Positions 34,667 to 44,160 are shown, counted from the first letter of the stretch. The stretch is 45,037 bases of DNA from an uncultured Bacteroidales bacterium (GCA_902778265.1 CACYXI010000008.1:1-45037); one strand, 5' to 3'. Program-made: numbers and translations. Notes: generated by a model not told the origin, from the letters alone.

Positions 34667-36094
34667 TTACAGCCACGTCGCCAACAGATGCGCGAACCAC
34701 CCTCTGAATCTATCGCCACATGAGCGCCATTTACGCCAACGCTCTTCTGTAAGACGATAGCTTTGTTTCTTATCCACGTCAAAGAGGCGGGATAACTCGT
34801 TGGTGGTGTGACTATCGATGATAATAGCATTCGCCTCATAGTCCCAGCGAAGAGAGCGGGCATCGAGGTTAGTACTACCCACAGTGCAGAAACGTCCATC
34901 AACCATTATGACCTTAGTGTGATGAAATCCACCTTGGAATATCCAAATATCTGCTCCGCGCTTCATAAGTTTGTGTAGGTTGTAGAAAGCGCAGTCAGGT
35001 GTGAGTGGTATGTCACTATTCTCGCCCATCATAACCTCGACCTTTACGCCACGCTTGATGGCGTTGTATAGTGCCTTACGGATGCTGTGGGTGAGGGTGA
35101 AATATGGATTTAGGATCTTGATACTATCCTTTGCTGATTCTATGGCAGAACGATAGAAATGGCGCACCACCTTATTTGTCTTATGTGGTTCGCGATTGGC
35201 TATGCCCACCATCTTGTGGTAGGCGGTAGCTGTTGTGTCAGGCTTGAGGTTATGGAAATAGTCGGCACGCTCCTTGCGGAAATATTGCTCTCCGTCGATT
35301 GTCTCACCTGTGACACGTTTCCACATCCTAAGGAATATTCGCTGGAGGGTATTCACCTCCTCGCCATCAAGACGGCAGTGCATATCGTGCCATGAGCCGA
35401 CTTCCTCCGTACCGTTGATATAGTAGTCGGCTACGTTCATACCGCCTGTATAGGCTATCTTTCCATCGATGACGACTATCTTGCGGTGGTCACGGTGGAA
35501 TACATGGTTGATGTATGGGAAGTTAAGCGGATCGAACTCGTAAAGCTGTATTCCTCTCGCACGCTGGTATTCCACATGCTCCTCTTTTAATGGACGGTTG
35601 TTGCTCGCGTTTCCGAAGGCATCGTATATGGCACGTACCTCCACCCCCTCGCTGGCTTTCTCGGCGAGAAGATCGAAGAGCGCATTTGCAATGGAATCGT
35701 TTCGGAAATTGAAGTATTCAAGGTGTACACTATGTCGTGCCTGGCGTATGGCCGCAAACATATCCTTGAATTTCTCTGCTCCGTTGGTGAGCAAAGTCAC
35801 GCTGTTGTCATGGGAGAATGTAACGCCCTCGCTCCGCATTATGTTAGCGATGAGGGAGTCGGAGAAAGGGAATGCGGCCTCTCCCCCCGCCCTCCCCCGT
35901 AGGGAGGGAGCCGGAGTGCTTACGGAGTCTCCTTTTAAGGCTGATTTTGAATGGGAAGGTAATAGGAAGAAGAGAAAAATAAGAAAAAATATTCCACAAC
36001 CTCTACCCATTCCCTTTCTTGTAGAGAGGGAGTGGGAAGGGGAGGGGTATGTGTATATATATTTATTGATATAGTTTTTTTGTGTGGTAATCAT
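34667..36094 (-). CDS. Phospholipase D / cardiolipin synthase-family protein
   Basis: A protein of 475 residues from the ATG at 36094, or 447 from the ATG at 36010 (MGRGCGIFF). Two HKD motifs mark the phospholipase D fold: H203-K205-D210 in HRDHRKIVVID and H392-K394-D399 in HHTKVIMVD, each followed by a GG/GSTN motif. Bacterial members of this layout are often cardiolipin synthases. A hydrophobic segment (about 35-46) suggests a membrane anchor or signal. Residues 59-73 (STPAPSLRGRAGGEA) are encoded by a dispersed GC-rich repeat, and residues 17-34 by another palindrome, so the N-terminus is repeat-derived. The later start is therefore preferred but not proven. Confidence 0.88.
   Translation of the reverse strand: MITTQKNYINKYIYTYPSPSHSLSTRKGMGRGCGIFFLIFLFFLLPSHSKSALKGDSVSTPAPSLRGRAGGEAAFPFSDSLIANIMRSEGVTFSHDNSVTLLTNGAEKFKDMFAAIRQARHSVHLEYFNFRNDSIANALFDLLAEKASEGVEVRAIYDAFGNASNNRPLKEEHVEYQRARGIQLYEFDPLNFPYINHVFHRDHRKIVVIDGKIAYTGGMNVADYYINGTEEVGSWHDMHCRLDGEEVNTLQRIFLRMWKRVTGETIDGEQYFRKERADYFHNLKPDTTATAYHKMVGIANREPHKTNKVVRHFYRSAIESAKDSIKILNPYFTLTHSIRKALYNAIKRGVKVEVMMGENSDIPLTPDCAFYNLHKLMKRGADIWIFQGGFHHTKVIMVDGRFCTVGSTNLDARSLRWDYEANAIIIDSHTTNELSRLFDVDKKQSYRLTEERWRKWRSCGDRFRGWFAHLLATWL
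35874..35915 (+). repeat. GC-rich palindromic dispersed repeat, copy 2 (inside the phospholipase D gene)
   Basis: Identical over 42 bp to 6605-6646. Its inverted partner at 36106-36145 lies before the gene, so the two could pair across the start region. Confidence 0.88.
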
Positions 36095-36105
36095 TTTTAT
36101 CGCGC

Positions 36106-36145
36106 TCCGGCTCCCTCCCTACGGGGGAGGGCGGGGGGAGAGGCC
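36106..36145 (-). repeat. GC-rich palindromic dispersed repeat, copy 3 (inverted)
   Basis: 40 bp, the exact reverse complement of 35876-35915. It occupies the spacer between the MscS-like gene end (36162) and the phospholipase D start (36094). Confidence 0.88.
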
Positions 36146-36161
36146 TTGGTTTGTTATCCTT

Positions 36162-38510
36162 TTACTTCATATGCACATCCGTCTGTGGGAATGGAATCTC
36201 GATATTGTTTTGGTTGAGAGTGTTATAGATGCACTCAAGAATCTTACCATCATCGCCATAGCCGGTATATACGCTTACCCATACGATAACCTTGAGAACG
36301 AGGGCAGAGTCACCAAGTTCCTTGAGGACGATGCTGATACCCTTACTCTGGTTGATGCAGTCAAGCTGTGAAAGTGCTTCGGTAAGAACCTTCTTGCATT
36401 CGCCTATGTTGGTGCCGTATGCTACTCCAACATCAAGGACATGACGCTCGTAGCCGTGGTTACGAGTCATATTCTGATAGTTCTTGGTGAAGAGTTGTGA
36501 GTTTGTGAAAGCTATCACAGAGCCATCTACCGCTGTTACCATAGTACTGGTGTAGGAGATACTTGTCACCTTACCACGTATGCCGTCGCAGACGATGAGG
36601 TCGCCAATCTTCACACGACCGGTCATGAGGGCTATGCCATAGTAGATGTTCTCAAGGATTTCCTTTGACGCGAAACCGATACCTGTTGACAAGCCGCCTG
36701 TGATGATGACGAGCCACTGGCTTCCGACATGGAAGAGGGCAAGGCTGACAATGAACCATACGCCCCACACAACGACCTGAAGCACGTTCTTGATCATTAC
36801 AAGGCGTGACTCAGCACTTGAGGCATCCGACTTGTAAAGATACAATGCGACAAGTTGCTTGAGTGTCTGGTTGATGTAGTTGAATACGAACCATATTATG
36901 ATGACCATGCAGACTGTTGAGATGCTTGCCTGGAAGTTCGGGAAGTCGATGTACTTATGTCTGAACATCTCAATTGTCTGTGCGGTGAGGTTGAATACAT
37001 CTGCCGCCCAATAGAAGCTGACAAGCACAGAACATACGCTGCATGTAGGGAGGAATACCCAATAGAAGAGACGGTAATACCAATTCTCGGTGACAGGGCG
37101 TTCCTCTATCTTCTTTATCTTGCTGTATTCCTTGAACCAGTCGCGTATGCAGGTGATGGTGAGGATGCAAGTGAGCTGCATGATCCACCAGATGAGAATC
37201 TGTACGGAGAGCAAGGTGTAGCCTACCATTGAGCTTATAAGGGAAACGACGAATACCAGTTGTGAGATATAGGCATATACCACGTCGCTTCGTTCTATAT
37301 TCTGGTTGTGACGGCGTATGACACTCCATTGCCACAGACAGCACGCAAGCAGAATAGGAGGGAATATTAGGTTTACGAGGTGGTTTGGAATAAGTATGAT
37401 TCGGAAACTGATGACTATGAATCCATTGAAGAGTAGTGGGGCATATACGCGGAACGTGCTTATGGTCTGCTCAGCCTTTACTCGGAGAAGTATGGAAATG
37501 AGCACCACGCTCAGCAACCATGCGAACTCAACGAGAAGGTCGGCTGCCATGATGGTGAAGTTCTGGCTTGAACTGAGGCGCAGTATTCCGAGGCTTATGG
37601 CAAAGGTTACTGCCGTTGATGCCAGGATTATGCATGTGCGCTTGGCAAGGAACCAATCGCCGATTCTGCCGAACTTACCCCTCCTTATCAGTTTTGTTGC
37701 TAACCAGCGGACGATGAGCTGGTTGAGCAGGATGGCGATTATGCCATATATGAGAATACCGATGAACAGTTCTCCGATGAGACGTGGATCCCATTGGGTA
37801 CCGCCCTTCACCTGATAGAAATATTTGTCGTCGATACTTTCCTTTGTCTGTACTATATAGTCGCCAAAACGTGAAAGGATGGTGAAGTATGAGTCACCAC
37901 CATTTTTGAAGATGCTATTCTGAATCTCCTTGTATCGCTTGTTGGCATAGTCGTTGAGGTTACGTAGCTTCTCTTCCGTGCGGTTATACATATAGATGTT
38001 CTCGGTGAGTTGCTGCTGGTTCTCCACGAGCATACGTCGGGTATTGACAGCCATGGCGAGACATACGCTGCGGTCTATCTTTCCTCGTTCTGTCAAGCGA
38101 TTCGTTCGCATGGTTCTAAGGCTGTTTATCAGACTGTCGTAGCGTGCTACAGCTACGTCGCCCTTGCTCACGTATGCCTTGAATGGCTTGATTTTCTTCT
38201 CGAATTCCTTGTACTGTTCCGTTGCCTCATGGCAGGCATAGGTAAGGTCGAATACAAATCCGTCCTTCTGTGAATAGAGCATGAGTGCATTTTGGTTGGC
38301 ACGGTCAGTTTCCTGTATGATGGTTGATATTACACGCAGTCGGGAGTTTTTCGTTTGTGCCTGACGAGCAGAGTACTCATCATGGTATTTGATGAGTTCC
38401 TGACGAAGTATGCGGAGGGTGCTTTCAAGGCTGTCCTCTTTGAGAACGGCTTTTGAAGGGAGTGCGAATCCTGCTATAAGAACTGCAAGAAAGAGAATTC
38501 TTTTCATCAT
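36162..38510 (-). CDS. Large MscS-family mechanosensitive channel
   Basis: A 782-residue membrane protein. A signal peptide (MMKRILFLAVLIAGFALPSKA) precedes a periplasmic helical/coiled-coil region (about 25-230), several transmembrane helices (about 240-560) and a C-terminal MscS domain (about 610-780). The pore-lining helix has the Gly/Ala-rich ITGGLSTGIGFASKEILENIYYGI, followed by the beta domain (VKIGDLIVCDGIRGKV...). It should open under membrane tension to release solutes. The start is set at the ATG at 38510 because the 41 codons upstream lie in the promoter region and would hide the signal peptide. It is divergent from the sugar-kinase gene. Confidence 0.92.
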   Translation of the reverse strand: MMKRILFLAVLIAGFALPSKAVLKEDSLESTLRILRQELIKYHDEYSARQAQTKNSRLRVISTIIQETDRANQNALMLYSQKDGFVFDLTYACHEATEQYKEFEKKIKPFKAYVSKGDVAVARYDSLINSLRTMRTNRLTERGKIDRSVCLAMAVNTRRMLVENQQQLTENIYMYNRTEEKLRNLNDYANKRYKEIQNSIFKNGGDSYFTILSRFGDYIVQTKESIDDKYFYQVKGGTQWDPRLIGELFIGILIYGIIAILLNQLIVRWLATKLIRRGKFGRIGDWFLAKRTCIILASTAVTFAISLGILRLSSSQNFTIMAADLLVEFAWLLSVVLISILLRVKAEQTISTFRVYAPLLFNGFIVISFRIILIPNHLVNLIFPPILLACCLWQWSVIRRHNQNIERSDVVYAYISQLVFVVSLISSMVGYTLLSVQILIWWIMQLTCILTITCIRDWFKEYSKIKKIEERPVTENWYYRLFYWVFLPTCSVCSVLVSFYWAADVFNLTAQTIEMFRHKYIDFPNFQASISTVCMVIIIWFVFNYINQTLKQLVALYLYKSDASSAESRLVMIKNVLQVVVWGVWFIVSLALFHVGSQWLVIITGGLSTGIGFASKEILENIYYGIALMTGRVKIGDLIVCDGIRGKVTSISYTSTMVTAVDGSVIAFTNSQLFTKNYQNMTRNHGYERHVLDVGVAYGTNIGECKKVLTEALSQLDCINQSKGISIVLKELGDSALVLKVIVWVSVYTGYGDDGKILECIYNTLNQNNIEIPFPQTDVHMK

Positions 38511-38539
38511 TTTTGTTAGTTGAAATTGTATTTTGCCCG

Positions 38540-38547
38540 CAAAATTA
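38540..38547 (-). promoter_or_regulatory. -7 element for the MscS-like gene
   Basis: TAATTTTG on the minus strand 30 nt before the ATG. No -33 match at the right distance was found. Confidence 0.4.
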
Positions 38548-38590
38548 CTAAAAATATTGCGCAAAACCGATGTTTTTCCTCGAAAAATCG

Positions 38591-38598
38591 TAACTTTG
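38591..38598 (+). promoter_or_regulatory. -7 element for the BadF-type kinase gene
   Basis: TAACTTTG followed by CC lies 46 nt before the ATG at 38645. The -33 element is not clear. Confidence 0.45.
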
Positions 38599-38644
38599 CC
38601 ATTCAAAATCATAAAAGTAATCTTTTTTAACAAAAAATATAGTT

Positions 38645-39466
38645 ATGAAACTTATTGCAGATAGCGGAAGTACGAAGACCGACTGGTGTGTTTTCGATAC
38701 AGATAATGATACGGTGGTTCGCTGTTCCACGCAAGGAATAAATCCATTCCACATGACGGAGGATGCAATTCTCAATATTCTCAAAAATGAGTTGCTACCA
38801 CAGATTAAAACACTATGTTCTTCAATAAAAAGTATTGAGTTCTATGGTGCTGGCTGTACCATTGCAAAGATTACAGTAATGGAGGCTTTGCTTACCGAGA
38901 TATTTCCTTCCGCAGAGAATGTGATTGTGGGTAGTGATATGCTTGGTGCGGCAAAGGCTTTGCTTGGGAACAATGAAGGTATCGCCTGTATTCTGGGTAC
39001 TGGTGCCAATTCGTGTCTGTATGATGGTGAGAAAATCGTGAGTAATGTATCGCCTATGGGATATATTCTTGGCGATGAAGGTAGTGGCGCAGTTCTTGGC
39101 AAAACTTTCATAAACGAGCTTTACAAAGGTGGACATCAGGACTTCATTAAGGTATTTGAAAAAGAGACAGGCTTGACACAGGCTGATATCATTCAAAAGG
39201 TGTATAGAGAACCTTTACCCAACCGTTTTCTTGCTTCATTGTCAAAGTTCATCGGTGCTCATATTACTGATGAACAATGGATTGAGGATATGGTATTGAA
39301 TTGTTTCCGCGATTTCTTCAAAAAGAATGTAAGGCATTATAACCGAAAGGATCTTAGTGTTAGTTTCGTTGGAAGTGTTGCTTATTACTATAAGGCTCAG
39401 CTTGAAAAAGCGGCGGAAATGGAAGGGTATAAGATTGGGAAAATATTAAAAAGCCCGCTCCAATAA
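38645..39466 (+). CDS. BadF/BadG/BcrA-family ATPase, N-acetylglucosamine kinase-like
   Basis: A 273-residue actin-fold (ASKHA) protein. The phosphate-1 loop DSGSTKTDWCVF is near the N-terminus, CILGTGANSCLYDG (about 117-130) is the phosphate-2 region, and GDEGSGAVLGK (about 142-152) is the segment conserved in GlcNAc kinases. The most likely role is phosphorylation of N-acetylglucosamine or a similar amino sugar in peptidoglycan recycling; this is an assignment by family. It is alone on its strand, divergent from the MscS-like gene and convergent with RNase Y across a hairpin. Confidence 0.87.
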   Translation: MKLIADSGSTKTDWCVFDTDNDTVVRCSTQGINPFHMTEDAILNILKNELLPQIKTLCSSIKSIEFYGAGCTIAKITVMEALLTEIFPSAENVIVGSDMLGAAKALLGNNEGIACILGTGANSCLYDGEKIVSNVSPMGYILGDEGSGAVLGKTFINELYKGGHQDFIKVFEKETGLTQADIIQKVYREPLPNRFLASLSKFIGAHITDEQWIEDMVLNCFRDFFKKNVRHYNRKDLSVSFVGSVAYYYKAQLEKAAEMEGYKIGKILKSPLQ

Positions 39467-39478
39467 ATTATAAAATGA

Positions 39479-39563
39479 AAAATGAAAAGTGAAAAATACA
39501 AGTTACTATTATCATTTGTCTTATAAACAGAAAACGTAACTTGTATTTTTCACTTTTCATTTT
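39479..39563. terminator. 28-bp perfect inverted repeat between convergent genes (GAAAAATGAAAA family, copy 2)
   Basis: Arms 39479-39506 and 39536-39563 are perfectly complementary over 28 bp around a 29-nt loop. It lies between the 3' ends of the BadF-type gene (39466) and the RNase Y gene (39577), so it may end both transcripts. Confidence 0.75.
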
Positions 39564-39576
39564 ATTATTTTTTCAT

Positions 39577-41109
39577 TTACTTAGCGTAAGCAACAGAACG
39601 AGTCTCGCGGATAACAGTAATCTTGACCTGACCTGGATAGGTCATCTCTGTCTGGATCTTTGTTGCGATATCGCCGCTAAGTGCCTCTGTCTCTGCATCG
39701 GTCATCTTATCAGCACCAACGATAACGCGAAGCTCACGACCTGCCTGAATAGCGTATGTCTTTGTTACGCCAGGGTAGCTCATAGCTATAGCTTCAAGGT
39801 CATTGAGACGCTTGATGTAAGCTTCTACGATTTCACGACGAGCACCAGGACGAGCACCAGAGATAGCATCACAAACCTGTACGATTGGAGCAAGCATAGT
39901 GTTCATCTCCATTTCATCGTGGTGAGCACCGATAGCGTTGCAAATATCTGGCTTCTCCTTATATTTCTCTGCAAGCTTAGCACCATAGAGTGCGTGTGGA
40001 ATCTCACACTCCTCATCAGGTACCTTACCAATATCGTGAAGCAGACCTGCACGCTTTGCCTTCTTTGGATTGAGACCAAGCTCAGATGCCATAACGGCAC
40101 AGAGATTGGCCGTTTCACGAGCATGTTGAAGAAGGTTCTGACCATAAGAAGAACGATATTTCATCTTACCAACGATACGTACAAGCTCTGGGTGGAGACC
40201 ATGAATACCGAGGTCGATAGTTGTACGCTTACCTGTCTCGATAATCTCGTTGTCAAGCTGCTTCTTCACCTTTGCCACGACCTCCTCGATACGTGCAGGG
40301 TGGATACGTCCGTCAGCAACGAGCTGATGGAGGGCAAGGCGGCAAACCTCACGACGGATAGGGTCGAAACCTGATATTACGATTGCCTCTGGAGTATCAT
40401 CAACTACGATTTCAACACCACAGGCAGCTTCGAGAGCACGGATGTTACGACCTTCACGACCGATGATACGACCTTTCACCTCATCATTTTCGATATGGAA
40501 AACGCTTACAGAATTCTCAACAGCTGTTTCTGTTGCAACACGCTGGATTGTCTGGATGACAATCTTCTTTGCCTGCTGATTTGCGTTGAGCTTTGCCTCG
40601 TCCATAATCTCATTGATATAGGCTGCGGCATTTGTACGAGCCTCGTCCTTGAGGCTTTCAACGAGTCGGTTACGTGCCTCGTCGGCAGAGAGGCCAGATA
40701 ATTCTTCGAGTTTCTCGCGCTCCTTGAGCTGCATCTTTTCAAGCTCCTCCTCCTTCATAGCGAGGAGTCGCTTTTCGTTATCTACACGCTGCTGGTACTG
40801 GTCGATTTCCTGACGGCGACGACCAAGTTCCTCCTGACGCTGGTTAAGGCTGATCTCACGCTGCTTCAAACGGTTCTCGCTCTGCTGAATCTTCTGATTG
40901 CGCTGCTGAACTTCCTTTTCCAGTTCGCTCTTCTTGTTAATGAACTTCTCCTTTACCTCCAGGAGTTTCTTTTCTTTCAATACATTTGCCTCCTTCTCGG
41001 CGGCATCTATCATCTCCTTATATTTACCTGTGATAATATATCGGAAGATCAAGTAGCCAATAAGTGCACCGATTATAAGTGCAGCTACGGCTATTATTAC
41101 ATATACCAT
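39577..41109 (-). CDS. rny: Ribonuclease Y
   Basis: RNase Y (510 residues) is a membrane-anchored endoribonuclease that starts mRNA decay. An N-terminal transmembrane helix (about 3-25) is followed by a long coiled coil (about 30-150), a KH domain with [10 protein letters not shown] (213-222) and an HD domain with LLHDIGKV (H358-D359). Domain order and length match the family. The gene follows zapA on the same strand after 55 nt. Confidence 0.97.
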   Translation of the reverse strand: MVYVIIAVAALIIGALIGYLIFRYIITGKYKEMIDAAEKEANVLKEKKLLEVKEKFINKKSELEKEVQQRNQKIQQSENRLKQREISLNQRQEELGRRRQEIDQYQQRVDNEKRLLAMKEEELEKMQLKEREKLEELSGLSADEARNRLVESLKDEARTNAAAYINEIMDEAKLNANQQAKKIVIQTIQRVATETAVENSVSVFHIENDEVKGRIIGREGRNIRALEAACGVEIVVDDTPEAIVISGFDPIRREVCRLALHQLVADGRIHPARIEEVVAKVKKQLDNEIIETGKRTTIDLGIHGLHPELVRIVGKMKYRSSYGQNLLQHARETANLCAVMASELGLNPKKAKRAGLLHDIGKVPDEECEIPHALYGAKLAEKYKEKPDICNAIGAHHDEMEMNTMLAPIVQVCDAISGARPGARREIVEAYIKRLNDLEAIAMSYPGVTKTYAIQAGRELRVIVGADKMTDAETEALSGDIATKIQTEMTYPGQVKITVIRETRSVAYAK

Positions 41110-41164
41110 ATAATGTTATTTAAGTTAATTAATAATATTCTCAAACATAATGGCAAATAGGCTA

Positions 41165-41461
41165 TTAAAGTACAGCCTCTATTTCAGAAGTAATTTTCTT
41201 GAGAATATCATCGTATGGAGCAACGTCATTTCTCTTCGATTCGCTGACAAATCGAAGTGCAATGTCGATCATTGCGTAGTATAGTATCTCCTTATCCGCC
41301 TTACGACCCTTCCATACGCTGAAATAGGCATTCACCCTATCGTTGATTAGCGATGCTGCCTCACGATAGAGTGGCTCTTGCTCGGCATCAACTTTGATAG
41401 AGATGTCGAGGTCGTATATGTGGATATTGATATGTTGTTTCTCTTTTTTTACTTCTGCCAT
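41165..41461 (-). CDS. zapA: Cell division protein ZapA
   Basis: A 98-residue ZapA-family protein that bundles FtsZ. The N-terminal HINIHIYDLDISIKV is the ZapA beta hairpin, followed by EEAASLINDRVNAY-like helix (here REAASLINDRVNAYF) and a C-terminal coiled coil. It sits between the ZapB-like coiled coil and RNase Y genes; the 123-bp spacer upstream carries an A/T-rich palindrome. Confidence 0.88.
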   Translation of the reverse strand: MAEVKKEKQHINIHIYDLDISIKVDAEQEPLYREAASLINDRVNAYFSVWKGRKADKEILYYAMIDIALRFVSESKRNDVAPYDDILKKITSEIEAVL

Positions 41462-41465
41462 TGGT

Positions 41466-41584
41466 CAATTTTAAGTGAAAAATGGAAAGTGAAAAAATTC
41501 AAAATACAGGTCACATTTTTCATCGCTTAATTGATTACTTGATATGTCAACATGTATTCTGTACTTTTCTCCTTTATCTTTCAT
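41466..41584. repeat. A/T-rich palindromic repeat, GAAAAATGAAAA family, diverged copy 3
   Basis: GTGAAAAATGGAAAGTGAAA and ATACAGG on one side, ATGTATTCTG and TTTTCTCCTTTATCTTTCAT on the other, form an imperfect long stem in the spacer between zapA and the coiled-coil gene. Confidence 0.6.
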
Positions 41585-41884
41585 TTAATTATCTGCGTCA
41601 CTTAGCAGGGTAATACATTGATTGACGTCTCTGATAAGCTTTGCTACGCGATTCCTTGCACTCTCAATATCTCCATCGGTAATTTCTATCATCTTTGCAG
41701 TTTTGAGAGCCTGATATTCGCGTTCTTTTTCCGATACAGCCTGTTCGAGCTCGGCAATTTTTTTGTCGCGCTCATCCACCATATTATACAGTTCGCCATT
41801 TTCTTTCTTTATCTCCTGATACTTTAGTATCAGTTGGCGCACTCTTGTGGTGAATACGTTCATGTATGCATCGTTTGAGGCCAT
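41585..41884 (-). CDS. ZapB-like coiled-coil protein
   Basis: A 99-residue protein with a long central coiled coil (about 15-65) and an arginine-containing C-terminal helix (ESARNRVAKLIRDVNQCITLL). It sits directly upstream of zapA, where Bacteroidales often encode a small coiled-coil protein. By size, structure and position it may be a ZapB-type divisome partner, but sequence alone does not prove it. A full Bacteroidetes promoter lies just upstream. Confidence 0.72.
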   Translation of the reverse strand: MASNDAYMNVFTTRVRQLILKYQEIKKENGELYNMVDERDKKIAELEQAVSEKEREYQALKTAKMIEITDGDIESARNRVAKLIRDVNQCITLLSDADN

Positions 41885-41905
41885 CAGATAGTACTATTTC
41901 GGCAA

Positions 41906-41937
41906 CAAAGTTAGTGAAAACAATTGGTAACTCCAAA
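41906..41937 (-). promoter_or_regulatory. Promoter for the coiled-coil/zapA/rny cluster
   Basis: On the minus strand TTTG (41934-41937) and TAACTTTG (41906-41913) are separated by 20 nt. Initiation near 41899 gives a leader of about 15 nt. Confidence 0.75.
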
Positions 41938-41975
41938 TTTTTTCCTAACTTTTCTTAAAAATACTGATATTTTGC

Positions 41976-42596
41976 TTACTGCTGTTCTGCTGGCTGCTTT
42001 TCTTTCTTGGCAAGCATCACTACCTGATACACAAAGCCGTTAACCCATTCCTGAGAGAAGCCGAGACGCTGGTTATACTTACGAACATTTACAACGGTTT
42101 TCAGCGTACCTGGATCAGAGAAATTATTACTCGTAAACACCTGATTCACTGTCTTTTCCGTAGCAGTACGGATAACTCCATTGAAGAATGAAGGGATACG
42201 CAACTTGAACTTCATCAGATTGCCCATAAGCATCATCATATCCTGAGTAAAGCCCTGGAACTGAAGAAGGTATGGCTGAACATCCTGAAGTTTACGGCAG
42301 TTCTTGCCTACGCTCTTGTCAATTTCCTTGAAGAAAGCATCATCGTGACCGTACAGATCCTTCAACATCTTACGACAACGTGCTTTTTCGCCAATGCCAA
42401 GTTTATTGTGCTCAGTTGGCACATGAAACGTACTTTTGAAGACTCTAAGATCAGGTAGCATATTGATGTTTGTGATACCAACCTGAGCCGCGATTGCCGC
42501 CTGAAAATATACACGGATAAGAGCCATGTAATCCTGCATACCTCCCACCTTGTTCTCTTCTTCCTTTTTTCCGAATATTTTAGAAATTATACTCAT
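41976..42596 (-). CDS. Conserved hypothetical protein
   Basis: A 206-residue soluble protein (MSIISKIFGKKEEENKVGG...). It is basic and mostly helical, with QDYMALIRVYFQAAIAA, a central KMLKDLYGHDDAFFKEID and PYLLQFQGFTQDMMMLMG, and a charged tail. I do not recognise the family. The frame reaches 42671 but the ATG at 42596, 33 nt after a -7 element TAACTTTG (42629-42636), is the better start. It is divergent from the exopolysaccharide glycosyltransferase gene. Confidence 0.78.
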   Translation of the reverse strand: MSIISKIFGKKEEENKVGGMQDYMALIRVYFQAAIAAQVGITNINMLPDLRVFKSTFHVPTEHNKLGIGEKARCRKMLKDLYGHDDAFFKEIDKSVGKNCRKLQDVQPYLLQFQGFTQDMMMLMGNLMKFKLRIPSFFNGVIRTATEKTVNQVFTSNNFSDPGTLKTVVNVRKYNQRLGFSQEWVNGFVYQVVMLAKKEKQPAEQQ

Positions 42597-42628
42597 GTTT
42601 TTTGTGCAGTTTTGTAATATTTCGACCG

Positions 42629-42636
42629 CAAAGTTA
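42629..42636 (-). promoter_or_regulatory. -7 element for the conserved hypothetical gene
   Basis: TAACTTTG on the minus strand with a partial -33 match (ATTG) about 20 nt upstream. Confidence 0.45.
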
Positions 42637-42720
42637 GTATAAAAATTTAGAAAAAGCAATAAATATCGCATATTTGTGAAAGTTTTTTTGAAAAATGTGT
42701 GAATTCACGAAATAAAATAT

Positions 42721-42728
42721 TAATTTTG
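42721..42728 (+). promoter_or_regulatory. -7 element for the exopolysaccharide locus
   Basis: TAATTTTG followed by CA lies 23 nt before the ATG at 42751. The -33 half is not clear. Confidence 0.4.
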
Positions 42729-42750
42729 CAGTCACAAAAATTGAAAAACG

Positions 42751-44160
42751 ATGCAAGATATAAGAGGAAATGACATTATCAAATGGGTGACAGTCGTTCT
42801 TGACTGGCTCCTGGCGTGCTGTCTGTTGATAGTTTTTGACGAGATCTTACCACAGTATTCGACATCAAGTGCCATGAACGGATCAAAGTCTGAGTTGATG
42901 GTTCTTCTTATGTCTATCATTATTGCCACGTTCATCTTCCCGACGGTGATTCATCGCCGTAAGATGAAGGTCGGGTGGATAGTGAGACGAAATGCCTTTC
43001 TCGTCATTACAACGATGGTCATCTTCGTCTTCACCTGTAGGATGATGTCAACAAGTGGCAATTACATCGTCTTCGGTGTTGTATATGGCTTAGTTCTCTG
43101 GATCGCTATTATGACGCTGAGGTTCTTCGAAAGAGCTATCATCAACCATTTCCGTTCTGAGGGCAAGAACTCTCGTACCATCATATTCATTGGTAACGAT
43201 CCTGCGAATCTGAACGTGTATAAGGAATTGATGTCAGACCCTGCAACGGGCTACCGAGTACTGGGATATTACAGCGACTCCGTTATCGATGGCGCTCCAG
43301 CCTCTCTTCCAAAGATGGGTTCAAGAGACGATTTCCGCAAATTCATGGAGGAATATCCTAACGGTGGTATCGCAGTCGAGGAGATCTATTGCAGTCTTTC
43401 GCATAGCCAGGCTGTAGAACTGAGACAGATAATGGAATTCTGCGATAAGAACGTCATAAGATTCTATTACGTTCCACGTATTTTTAGCAATATCCAGCTG
43501 TCTCTTCGTCCAGAGAAGTTCGGTGATACGGTTATCTTCACCAATCACCACGAGCCTCTCATGTTCCTCGGTAACAGAGTGATGAAACGACTCTTCGATA
43601 TTGCTTTTAGTTCAATGGTATTGGTGATGCTTTCACCGCTATTCCCAATCTTGGCTCTGATTATCAAGATGCAAAGTAAGGGACCAGTATTCTTCAAGCA
43701 GTTGAGAACAGGACTTAATGGAGAGTCATTCATGTGCTATAAGTTCCGCTCAATGCATGTAAATGCTGATGCGGATAAGATACAGGCAACTAAGCATGAT
43801 CCAAGAAAATTCCCATTCGGTAACTTTATGCGAAAGACGAACCTCGATGAGCTTCCTCAGTTCCTGAATGTACTGAAAGGCGATATGAGTATTGTCGGAC
43901 CTCGTCCACACATGATTTTCCATACGGAGAAATACTCTGCACTTATTGATAAATATATGGTAAGACATTTCTCAAAGCCTGGTATAACAGGCTATGCTCA
44001 GGTAACTGGTTTCCGCGGAGAGACCGAGGAGCTGTGGCAGATGGAAGGACGTATTCAGAAAGACATCTGGTATATTGAGAATTGGTCTATGTGGCTTGAC
44101 ATAAAGATAATCTTCATGACGGCTCTGTCGATTATTCGTCCAGATAAGGCGGCATATTAA
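42751..44160 (+). CDS. Undecaprenyl-phosphate glycosylphosphotransferase (WcaJ/CpsE type)
   Basis: A 469-residue inner-membrane enzyme that transfers a sugar-1-phosphate, often glucose, to undecaprenyl phosphate and so starts capsule or exopolysaccharide repeat-unit synthesis. Four N-terminal membrane helices (about 10-125) precede a Rossmann-like domain (about 145-255) and the C-terminal catalytic domain with its membrane helix (FDIAFSSMVLVMLSPLFPIL). The family signatures KFRSM, RKTNLDELPQF and VGPRPH are all visible. It opens the locus, with a Wzc-like gene 34 nt downstream. Confidence 0.95.
   Translation: MQDIRGNDIIKWVTVVLDWLLACCLLIVFDEILPQYSTSSAMNGSKSELMVLLMSIIIATFIFPTVIHRRKMKVGWIVRRNAFLVITTMVIFVFTCRMMSTSGNYIVFGVVYGLVLWIAIMTLRFFERAIINHFRSEGKNSRTIIFIGNDPANLNVYKELMSDPATGYRVLGYYSDSVIDGAPASLPKMGSRDDFRKFMEEYPNGGIAVEEIYCSLSHSQAVELRQIMEFCDKNVIRFYYVPRIFSNIQLSLRPEKFGDTVIFTNHHEPLMFLGNRVMKRLFDIAFSSMVLVMLSPLFPILALIIKMQSKGPVFFKQLRTGLNGESFMCYKFRSMHVNADADKIQATKHDPRKFPFGNFMRKTNLDELPQFLNVLKGDMSIVGPRPHMIFHTEKYSALIDKYMVRHFSKPGITGYAQVTGFRGETEELWQMEGRIQKDIWYIENWSMWLDIKIIFMTALSIIRPDKAAY

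Noticed and set aside
38511-38633. 41-codon extension of the MscS-like protein.
   Set aside because: It covers the divergent promoter region and would hide the signal peptide.
41462-41584. 6S RNA next to zapA, as in Proteobacteria.
   Set aside because: The spacer is only 123 nt and consists of a diverged A/T-rich palindrome with no 6S-like bubble structure.
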